From Candidatus Zhuqueibacterota bacterium (GTDB taxonomy: Bacteria > SM23-31): a DNA stretch of 7,679 bases. The stretch lies in the NCBI GenBank assembly GCA_022562855.1, contig JADFON010000074.1, forward strand, positions 1 through 7,679, written 5' to 3'. The notes beneath the pieces are model-generated. The model was given only the letters and a program-made list of their open reading frames with translations. It was not told the origin of the DNA and searched no databases. The position numbers and the translations under genes are program-made. Positions 1 to 5,789 of the stretch are shown here, piece after piece. The first letter of the stretch is position 1, and each line of letters starts with the position of its first letter.

Positions 1-1023
1 TTGAAATGAATGATGAAGCGGTGCGCGGTAAAAAAACCGTTTGCCTATCCGGGCAATACCGATCCTGTCCTGCAGAAGTACCGATACAGCCTCTGCGAGA
101 AATATACCCCCCGCGATTAAAAAGAGAAATTCCTGCTTAATAAGCAGCGCAATGGTGGCGATCAGACCTCCAAGCGCTTGAGAACCGGTGTCTCCCATAA
201 ATACCTGAGCCGGATAAGCGTTATACCACAGGAACCCAAGCCCCGCGCCTATTACTGCGGCGCATAGAATTGTAAGTTCACCTGCACCCGGTATCGGCTG
301 GTACAACAGGTATTCGGAATATATGGTGTTACCTAAGATGTACGCAAAAACAGCGTATACTGCTGTAGTCGTACACACAGGAACAATGGCAAGACCGTCG
401 AGACCGTCGGCAAAGTTTACCGCATTTGATATAGAGAGCATTATAAAAATACAAAAAGGTATATAAATCCATGAAAGATTTATGAGAGAAAATTTGTAGA
501 ACGGCACATATAAATTATGGATCATATCAGCGGGGAAGGGGGATGTAGATTCGGAAAAGATCACCAGACCCAAAAGCAGCCCGAAAATTCCCTGCAGCAG
601 AAGTTTTTTTGAACGCGAAAGTCCCCTGTTACTTGAGCCGTGTTTCAATTTTATATGATCGTCAATATACCCTATTCCTCCGAACCAAACCAAGGATGCG
701 AGTGGGAGAATAATGAATAGACTTTTTAGGTCACACCATAAAAATGCGGAAATGAGAACAGAAAGAATAATTATCAAGCCTCCCATTGTAGGTGTGCCTT
801 GCTTATTACGTACAACGACATCAACCTCATTTCTCGGGGTCTCGCGAATTCCTTTTTTGTACAGACCGGCTATAATCTTCCTTCCAAATACAAGTGTAAA
901 AACAAAAGAAGTAAAAAATGCAAAACTCGACCTGAAGCTTATATAGTTTAGCAAGCGAAGAAATGAAAGGGGTCCCTCGAGGGCAGAGTGCGATTGAAGA
1001 AATTCGTAAAGAAGATATCCCAT
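1..1023 (-). CDS. mraY: Phospho-N-acetylmuramoyl-pentapeptide transferase MraY (3' end outside window)
   Basis: This integral membrane enzyme transfers phospho-MurNAc-pentapeptide from UDP to undecaprenyl phosphate, giving lipid I on the cytoplasmic face of the inner membrane. I translated 341 codons from the ATG at 1023 to the left edge; the family is usually about 360 residues or more, so only the C-terminal tail is missing. Visible motifs, in order: K74-QGTPTMGG at 74-82; the DDxxK-type acidic pair D121-D122 with K125; NAVNFADGLDGLA at 200-212; NAYPAQVFMGDTGS at 268-281 with the expected catalytic-site D278; and APLHHSF at 334-340. Hydrophobic segments alternate with these loops as expected for a ten-helix protein. 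Two deviations are noted: the usual triple His near the end reads His-His-Ser (337-339), and the segment before GTPTMGG lacks the common DGPxSH pattern. The gene starts 12 bases after the HEAT-protein gene stops, so co-transcription is likely. No Shine-Dalgarno sequence is evident. Confidence 0.96.
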   Translation of the reverse strand, partial: MGYLLYEFLQSHSALEGPLSFLRLLNYISFRSSFAFFTSFVFTLVFGRKIIAGLYKKGIRETPRNEVDVVVRNKQGTPTMGGLIIILSVLISAFLWCDLKSLFIILPLASLVWFGGIGYIDDHIKLKHGSSNRGLSRSKKLLLQGIFGLLLGLVIFSESTSPFPADMIHNLYVPFYKFSLINLSWIYIPFCIFIMLSISNAVNFADGLDGLAIVPVCTTTAVYAVFAYILGNTIYSEYLLYQPIPGAGELTILCAAVIGAGLGFLWYNAYPAQVFMGDTGSQALGGLIATIALLIKQEFLFLIAGGIFLAEAVSVLLQDRIGIARIGKRFFYRAPLHHSFQ

Positions 1024-1035
1024 AATGAAAGTCCG

Positions 1036-1740
1036 CTACTTTTTATTGTTGATCAGGAAATAAATTCCAGGTATAAAAATATTTTTTAACTCTGAAGAGA
1101 GTTCAGCTTTATCTTTTATTACTCCACGTTCATGCAATTTCTTGAGCGTTTCCACAATAACTGTTTTCACAATGATATTGGGATGATCATAGGTTTTCCG
1201 TAAATTGTTGACGACATTTTCCCGGGTAGCGAGCGCCCCCAATGTACATACTGCCTGGGCAACAACTTCAAAACTTTTATCCTGTAACGCCTGGCTAACC
1301 GTATCCAATATTTCCGACGGCACATTTTTTACGTATAATCTGCGCATTGCATTAAAGGCTTCGGCTCTCACCTCCCAATATCTGTCTTGTGAGGCTTCAA
1401 GAAGCGCCGAAGTTACGTTTTCGGCTGCGGTATCCATGCATCCCAGCGCATAGGCGGCATTGCGCCTGATAAAACCAACCTGGTAATAGTCTCCGCCAAG
1501 CATCCGGTCTATGAGTTTTGCAGGTGTCCGGTCGGTTACAATCTTTGCAAGGATTTCCGTGAATTCGGATAATCTTAATTCACCAATGATTTTTACCCCG
1601 ATATTCCTGATCTTCCATGAGGGATTATTTAACCATGCAGTAACAAGATCGTGCGATATTGAATCGGCAATATTTTGTCTTTCCGGCGAATCCGGTTTGG
1701 TATTTTTGATTTTTCCTAATAGCGAATCGGGTGACGTCAT
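1036..1740 (-). CDS. HEAT-repeat alpha-solenoid protein between murG and mraY
   Basis: A soluble protein of 234 residues, or 242 if translation starts at the in-frame TTG at 1764. No signal peptide or membrane helix is seen. From about residue 20 it is helical, with HEAT-type units of about 30-35 residues. Each has a helix ending in a hydrophobic/Gly turn followed by a V-R or V-A helix: examples are WKIRNIGVKIIGEL, GFIRRNAAYALGCM, YWEVRAEAFNAMRRL, FEVVAQAVCTLGAL and IIVKTVIVETLKKL. Such solenoids normally bind partner proteins; no catalytic residues are recognisable and the partner is unknown. Its place between murG and mraY suggests a role in, or co-regulation with, lipid I/II synthesis (inference from context only). 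The TTG start would overlap the murG stop as TTGA, giving translational coupling. The ATG at 1740 leaves a 20-base gap and is chosen by analogy with neighbours, whose upstream TTGs also look spurious. Neither start has a good ribosome site. Confidence 0.82.
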   Translation of the reverse strand: MTSPDSLLGKIKNTKPDSPERQNIADSISHDLVTAWLNNPSWKIRNIGVKIIGELRLSEFTEILAKIVTDRTPAKLIDRMLGGDYYQVGFIRRNAAYALGCMDTAAENVTSALLEASQDRYWEVRAEAFNAMRRLYVKNVPSEILDTVSQALQDKSFEVVAQAVCTLGALATRENVVNNLRKTYDHPNIIVKTVIVETLKKLHERGVIKDKAELSSELKNIFIPGIYFLINNKK

Positions 1741-1760
1741 ATAATTTCTATCTGTATAAT

Positions 1761-2924
1761 TCAATCGAAATGAATTACGGATTTTATTTCAGATAAGATT
1801 TGTTCATTAGTATTTTCGACATAAATCTTTTTTATGTTATTGCCCATATCGAGGAGCTGTTGAGAATTCTTTACAAGTTCAATAATGGTGCGAAATAGAT
1901 TGGCTCCATTGAGGGTCGATTGGTTTTGGTATGTTTCTTCATTCACGACGACACCGCCGCCTGCCTTTTCAACCGAGAGAGCATTTTTTACCTGGTGATC
2001 TCCCGGAAGCCCGCTTTTTGGGATGAGAATCATCGGAATACCTAACGATGCACATTCCATGATTGTTCCTGCACCTGCCCTGCTCACAACAAGATCGGCT
2101 GCCGAATACATTGTATCGATATCCTTGAAGTAATCCTTTACCTGGTACCGGTTTTCCGGGGGGGGTGATGGAAATTGTTTTTCAATAAGTTTCAAGGTTT
2201 CCGAATATGGCATAGCGCCACCTGTCTGGTCTCTTCCGGTACCGTGAATGATCGTCAGCTTATCGACGGCAAGAGCAAGGTCGAGATTTCTTACGATAGC
2301 TTCGTTTATGAGTTGTGCGCCAGAGCTGCCTCCGAATACAAAAACTATTTTCGCCTCGTTAGGCAAACCCAATTTTTGGCGGGCTGCCTCTTTTGTCATA
2401 GGTTTAATACGTTTTCTTAAAGGGTATCCGGTTACAACGGCTTTTCCTGAAGGGAAAAGAGACACCGTGTCCGAAAAGGTAACGAGTATCTTTTCTGCAA
2501 AACGGCACAAAATTCTATTTGCCAATCCCGGAACGCTATTTTGCTCCTGTAATATAATTTTTTTATGTGCAAATCTGCCAGCTATTGTAACAGGTGCGCT
2601 TACATATCCTCCGGTCGAAATAATCAAATCAGGATCGACTGCTTTGATAATCTTTAAAGATTCGCGAATTCCCAGCCAAAGATCCCTGAAAAATCTTCCC
2701 CATTGCGCAAGATTCTTTGACCTGGGAAGCCCGCGGGCATGAATATAATAAATTGGAAATTTGTCGCCGTTCTGCAATCCGCCAATTATGAATTCTTCGG
2801 CTTTTCCTGCAACACCAATATAATTAAACTCCGCCTTCGGATCGTCTTTTTCAATAATCTCCTTAATAGCGAGAGCCGGATAGACATGCCCGCCTGTTCC
2901 ACCTCCGGTTAATATATACTTCAT
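1761..2924 (-). CDS. murG: MurG, lipid II-forming GlcNAc transferase
   Basis: MurG is a peripheral inner-membrane GT-B glycosyltransferase that adds GlcNAc from UDP-GlcNAc to lipid I, giving lipid II. The 387-residue product is slightly longer than the usual 350-370. The N-terminal domain has the glycine-rich loop GGGTGGH (7-13) followed by PALA, then STGGYVSAP (103-111) and QEQNSVPGLAN (126-136), where the usual HEQN begins with Gln. TGYPLR (165-170) leads into the C-terminal domain, with GGSSGA (198-203), the donor-site segment SRAGAGTIMEC (281-291, family Glu at 290) and GDHQVKNA (308-315). No key motif is missing. The ATG at 2924 gives a start directly followed by the expected beta strand and G-loop. 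There is no clear Shine-Dalgarno sequence. It lies 70 bases downstream of the desulfhydrase gene and nearly abuts the HEAT-protein gene. murD and ftsW, common neighbours of murG, are absent from the window. Confidence 0.97.
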   Translation of the reverse strand: MKYILTGGGTGGHVYPALAIKEIIEKDDPKAEFNYIGVAGKAEEFIIGGLQNGDKFPIYYIHARGLPRSKNLAQWGRFFRDLWLGIRESLKIIKAVDPDLIISTGGYVSAPVTIAGRFAHKKIILQEQNSVPGLANRILCRFAEKILVTFSDTVSLFPSGKAVVTGYPLRKRIKPMTKEAARQKLGLPNEAKIVFVFGGSSGAQLINEAIVRNLDLALAVDKLTIIHGTGRDQTGGAMPYSETLKLIEKQFPSPPPENRYQVKDYFKDIDTMYSAADLVVSRAGAGTIMECASLGIPMILIPKSGLPGDHQVKNALSVEKAGGGVVVNEETYQNQSTLNGANLFRTIIELVKNSQQLLDMGNNIKKIYVENTNEQILSEIKSVIHFD

Positions 2925-2939
2925 ACGTTCAGAAAGGAT

Positions 2940-2970
2940 GTTATAAATATGGCACGGATAGTACTGTTAA
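2940..2970 (-). promoter_or_regulatory. Candidate promoter for murG-HEAT-mraY
   Basis: On the minus strand the 70-base gap before murG carries TTAACA (2970-2965) and TATAAC (2945-2940), each 5/6 to the sigma-70 -35 and -10 consensus. The 19-base spacer is longer than ideal. It could give the wall genes a start independent of the upstream desulfhydrase. AT-rich DNA produces such matches by chance, so this is tentative. Confidence 0.22.
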
Positions 2971-2994
2971 TAATCACCGGCTAAAGAATCTTTG

Positions 2995-3990
2995 TCAACT
3001 GTTTAGAATAAGTTTCGAGATTCTTTCACGTTCCGGAAATAATGCAAAAAAACCGCCCGTGTGTACAAACAGAATTCTTTTACCAAACCGGTCGGGATAT
3101 TTCTTGAGTAAATCTACCATTCCGTAAAAAGCTTTTCCCGTATAAACCGGATCCAGGTATATCGCTTCGTTGCGGGCTGTCTCAAGAATGACCTGCATTT
3201 CCGCATCAGTAGTTTTGGCATATCCCTCGCCGATATAATCAGAAATTATTGTAATGTCATTTTCATCAAATGAAATTGGAAGATCATAAATTTCGATTGC
3301 TTCTTCACAAGTATTTTTTATGTAGTCGTACAAATTGCGGGTTTTTTTAAAGACGTTAATTCCATAAACATCGACTCGATTGCCGGTCAAATACTTTCCC
3401 AGTAAAATTCCGGCTTGAGTGCCCCCCGACCCCAATGCCACAAACATACTGTCAAATTCCAAGTTTAATTTCTTCTGCTGTTCGTTTAACTCTTCCATCA
3501 TTGAAATGTATCCCCAGCATCCGAGAGAATTCGAAGCGCCTTCCGGTATGAAAAATGGATTGTATCCTCTTTCGCGTAATTTCACATCCATATCATCATA
3601 GACGGTTTCAATATTTTCATACTCTTCTTCGGTTATATAAGTGATTTCTGCTCCGGACAGAGCTGTAAGAAGCGTGTTTCCATCAAATATTTCCGGTTTT
3701 TTCCCGCGTAGCACCGCGAATGTTTTGAAGCCTTGCTGTCCGGCAGATATTACCGTGGCGCGGACGTGGTTTGATTGTAGTCCGCCACACGTAACTACCG
3801 CGTCTGCTTTCCGGTCAATTGCTTCTTTTAGAACATATTCTAATTTTCGGATCTTGTTGCCTGAAATAAGCATACCGGTAGCGTCATCACGCTTGATATA
3901 AATCTCCCGGTTCAAACGTGCGCTGGATATTTCAAGTTTGTGAATAGGAGTTGGAAGTAAAGCCAGGGAAAGTTTATGAGGACGCTTCAT
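2995..3990 (-). CDS. PLP-dependent D-cysteine desulfhydrase / ACC deaminase family enzyme
   Basis: A fold-type II (tryptophan synthase beta-like) PLP enzyme of 331 residues, the family's normal length. The likely reaction is alpha,beta-elimination of D-cysteine to pyruvate, ammonia and sulfide in the cytoplasm. PLP-binding Lys46 lies in SGNKIRKLE (43-51). GGLQSNHVRAT (69-79) carries Ser73 of the substrate-site loop, and GSGGTQAG (187-194) is the phosphate-binding loop. Tyr257 and Tyr283 match the two active-site tyrosines. Two positions separate the family's activities: as I recall, ACC deaminase has Glu after the second Tyr and Leu before the C-terminal GG. This protein has Thr284 (VYTGKA) and Thr311 (VHTGG), as expected for D-cysteine desulfhydrase rather than ACC deaminase. 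Another D-amino acid substrate remains possible. The ATG at 3990 starts just before the family's conserved LPTPIHKL; a TTG at 4023 would add 11 residues not expected in the family. It lies 50 bases after fapA. Confidence 0.9.
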   Translation of the reverse strand: MKRPHKLSLALLPTPIHKLEISSARLNREIYIKRDDATGMLISGNKIRKLEYVLKEAIDRKADAVVTCGGLQSNHVRATVISAGQQGFKTFAVLRGKKPEIFDGNTLLTALSGAEITYITEEEYENIETVYDDMDVKLRERGYNPFFIPEGASNSLGCWGYISMMEELNEQQKKLNLEFDSMFVALGSGGTQAGILLGKYLTGNRVDVYGINVFKKTRNLYDYIKNTCEEAIEIYDLPISFDENDITIISDYIGEGYAKTTDAEMQVILETARNEAIYLDPVYTGKAFYGMVDLLKKYPDRFGKRILFVHTGGFFALFPERERISKLILNS

Positions 3991-4029
3991 TAACAGAAAT
4001 TTGACGTTTCTGATGAAAAACAAAAATCA

Positions 4030-4049
4030 AAGTGGAAATACTACCACTC
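4030..4049 (-). terminator. Weak hairpin with T-rich tail at the fapA stop codon
   Basis: On the minus strand, GAGTGG (4049-4044) can pair with CCACTT (4035-4030): five Watson-Crick pairs plus one G-T wobble around an 8-base loop that contains the fapA TAG stop. A T-rich stretch follows (TTGATTTTTGTTTTTC). The stem is short, so it would be at best a partial terminator, reducing read-through from fapA into the desulfhydrase gene. Confidence 0.25.
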
Positions 4050-5513
4050 GATTAGATTAAGGCGGCTTTTATATTCCTTAATATTATATTTAGGGGAAAA
4101 CGAAAATTTCCCCTTAATAATTGTCATCAAACCGCCCTGAGACGGTTCCATAATGTTTATTTGCTCATTCCCGACTTGAATTTTACTGCTGGGTTCTACT
4201 ATCGATCCGCTTGAGTTATCTCTCGAGAAGCCGTTGCGGATTAATAAGAACGGATTCTCTGTCGGAAGCATTTTCTCGAGGGCTTTTTCTTTTTTTTCCT
4301 GGAGCGATTTTATTTTTTCTTTATAGTAGTCGAACTTTTCTTTAATTTCTTTGATTTGAGGCAACTCTTTTGCAATCAGCGGGTGTTTAGGATTCTTTTT
4401 ACTGAGTTCTGCCAGGTATGCCATCCTTTTTTCATTGTTTCGCCAAACCTTCTTCAATTGCTCAAACGGTTCATCCATATCATTTAGTTCTTTTATACAC
4501 CTGTCATGGATAACTTTCGCCTCGTAATCGATTCCAACCATTATTTTGTTTTGACCGTTTACATAATCTGTCCAGATGCCTTCTCCCGCTATCACTGAAC
4601 TGCCCTGGATTGCATACGCCTTCACCTGGGTCGCATAGACCTGTGCCCCGTTGCTGATTTCACGGGTGACTCTGATACCTTTTGCATGTACGCGGCGTGA
4701 CCCGTTTATGTATCCAACGTTAATCTTTGATGCATTAATGGGTAAATCGCTTGTACCGACAATTCCCTGGGCAATATCAAGTTCTTCCGCCACAATTTCA
4801 CAATCTTCGACACAACCCCCGACAGTAATCTTGTGTGCCTTCACCCAGTATCCCGACTTTATGTCTTTTGAAATAGCCACTTCAACTTTATACGTGTCCG
4901 GAATCTCAATAGAACCTGTACCGGGTCCGACGTCGTCATAAATTCTAAACACTGGTTCGACATTTAATTTTGTTGCCCTGGGGATGACAAATCCGTCCAT
5001 TGTTGCGATGAGAACACTCCCATCGACTTCGGTATTGATTCCGCCCATTTCATCAAGATCAAAATCCTTCCCCCAAATCCCCGGAATTTCCTTTCCATAA
5101 ATGTTTATTCCGGGATTTCCTTGCGTAGGCGATGTCTTTACCGCAATTTCGTCATCCTTGTTTACGACCACTATCCATCCTTCACGCGGCGATAAATAAT
5201 CGACGTCCCCTGCCTCATTAGATATGGGCAATACTTCCTCGCGCTTTTTTGGTCTTTTCTGAACATGAACTTCTGCCCTCTTCCCGACGGTAGGCGGCTT
5301 ACTCTGTGCAATTACAACATCTTTAGACGGTTCTTCTTTTTCCGATAATTTAGCGATCGCTTCATTGTTAATTCCGTAGACTATTTGTTTTTCCTCAAGA
5401 ATAGCCATTATATCGTCTGCACTCACAGGTTTTTGCTTAATATGGTGTTGATCCTCGAAAGCAGTGCAATATACAGTGAGATTATTACTTGAAATGTCGA
5501 TTTTCAGCTTCAT
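4041..5513 (-). CDS. FapA / DUF342 family protein
   Basis: A cytoplasmic protein of 490 residues resembling the FapA (DUF342) family, one member of which was named for flagellar assembly in Vibrio. Many homologues outside flagellar loci have no known function. In order: a small N-terminal domain (1-60), a low-complexity Lys/Glu/Pro linker (60-100), the DUF342 core with REGWIVVV (110-117) and the G-x-PG-x-x-x-x-GK element (132-141), and a right-handed beta-helix-like stretch (about 205-330) with repeating I-x-V-G and A-x-x-I-x-V patterns. A charged coiled coil (about 335-416) and a short C-terminal beta region follow. The ATG at 5513 has an AAGGA box ten bases upstream, the only plausible ribosome site among the minus-strand genes. 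The TTG at 5537 would overlap that box and is rejected. No flagellar gene is nearby, so a flagellar role should not be assumed. It is the first gene of the minus-strand series. Confidence 0.85.
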   Translation of the reverse strand: MKLKIDISSNNLTVYCTAFEDQHHIKQKPVSADDIMAILEEKQIVYGINNEAIAKLSEKEEPSKDVVIAQSKPPTVGKRAEVHVQKRPKKREEVLPISNEAGDVDYLSPREGWIVVVNKDDEIAVKTSPTQGNPGINIYGKEIPGIWGKDFDLDEMGGINTEVDGSVLIATMDGFVIPRATKLNVEPVFRIYDDVGPGTGSIEIPDTYKVEVAISKDIKSGYWVKAHKITVGGCVEDCEIVAEELDIAQGIVGTSDLPINASKINVGYINGSRRVHAKGIRVTREISNGAQVYATQVKAYAIQGSSVIAGEGIWTDYVNGQNKIMVGIDYEAKVIHDRCIKELNDMDEPFEQLKKVWRNNEKRMAYLAELSKKNPKHPLIAKELPQIKEIKEKFDYYKEKIKSLQEKKEKALEKMLPTENPFLLIRNGFSRDNSSGSIVEPSSKIQVGNEQINIMEPSQGGLMTIIKGKFSFSPKYNIKEYKSRLNLIEW

Positions 5514-5553
5514 TATTGGAAAATCCTTGCGGTGCAATAAATTTCAAAATCCC

Positions 5554-5582
5554 AATATATATAAACTCAAAAAAATATACAA
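5554..5582 (-). promoter_or_regulatory. Candidate fapA promoter
   Basis: On the minus strand TTGTAT (5582-5577) and TATATT (5559-5554) are separated by exactly 17 bases, matching the sigma-70 -35 at 3/6 and -10 at 5/6. Transcription would start near 5547, giving a leader of about 35 bases before the fapA ATG at 5513. The surrounding DNA is very AT-rich, so chance matches are likely. Confidence 0.3.
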
Positions 5583-5680
5583 GTTATTTATAAATTATTT
5601 AAATTATTAATGGCTTGAATCGCACAATATAGCCTCGGATGTCAAATTTATTCATTAATTTCCGGAGGGTCGGATCCATT

Positions 5681-5707
5681 ATGTGCCGTCTCGCTTGTGC
5701 ATACTGA
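5681..5707 (+). other. Possible leader ORF, nine codons including stop (MCRLACAY)
   Basis: ATG at 5681 opens eight sense codons (M-C-R-L-A-C-A-Y) ending at TGA 5705-5707. A strong GGAGGG box lies at 5664-5669, 11 bases before the start. It sits 82 bases upstream of the amidotransferase-like gene, on the same strand but in another frame. The first four residues equal the usual start of class II amidotransferases, whereas the gene downstream begins MSRL. It may be a translated leader peptide, a remnant of an older 5' end, or chance. The promoter candidates nearest the main gene lie downstream of this ORF, so it would need its own upstream promoter. Confidence 0.2.
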
Positions 5708-5759
5708 TTATTATTTTTGCATAATCGAACTTGACAAGGTATAAAAATATTGCTAATTT
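5706..5759 (+). promoter_or_regulatory. Candidate promoter region of the amidotransferase-like gene
   Basis: Several overlapping signals are seen. TATTTTTG (5712-5719) is a perfect match to the Bacteroidota-type -7 element TAnnTTTG, but no well-spaced -33 TTTG precedes it. TTGCAT (5717-5722) followed after 17 bases by TATAAA (5740-5745) gives a fair sigma-70 arrangement. A perfect TTGACA (5731-5736) has only a poor -10 (TAATTT) 17 bases on. GATTAT (5706-5711) and ATAATC (5721-5726) form a perfect inverted repeat around the TAnnTTTG element and could be an operator. The real promoter cannot be chosen from sequence alone. Confidence 0.35.
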
Positions 5760-5789
5760 ACACAAAATAATTAAAAAATTGAATTTAAT

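Noticed and set aside
713-946. A 77-codon plus-strand frame
   Set aside because: It is antisense to the conserved MraY active-site region (GTPTMGG, DDxxK) and has no independent support.
1762-1764. TTG start for the HEAT protein overlapping the murG stop
   Set aside because: It is possible and would couple translation, but it has no ribosome site and an in-frame ATG lies eight codons on at 1740. I kept the ATG and recorded the alternative.
2248-2742. A 164-codon open frame on the plus strand inside murG
   Set aside because: It lies antisense within clearly conserved MurG, and its translation shows no recognisable domain and is Cys/Ser/Phe-rich as expected of a shadow frame.
2981-2994. Palindrome AAAGATTCTTT after the desulfhydrase stop
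   Set aside because: The two arms leave a single-base loop, which cannot form a hairpin, and it is AT-rich enough to be chance.
3991-4023. TTG start adding 11 residues to the desulfhydrase
   Set aside because: The added residues are hydrophobic and not expected in the family, whose conserved start fits the ATG at 3990.
5514-5537. TTG start adding eight residues to FapA
   Set aside because: The extension would cover the AAGGA box that fits the ATG at 5513.
5514-5789. Search of the divergent spacer for a riboswitch, small RNA or another protein gene
   Set aside because: Apart from the promoter-like elements and the short MCRLACAY frame, I saw no conserved riboswitch core, no longer frame and no tandem repeats.
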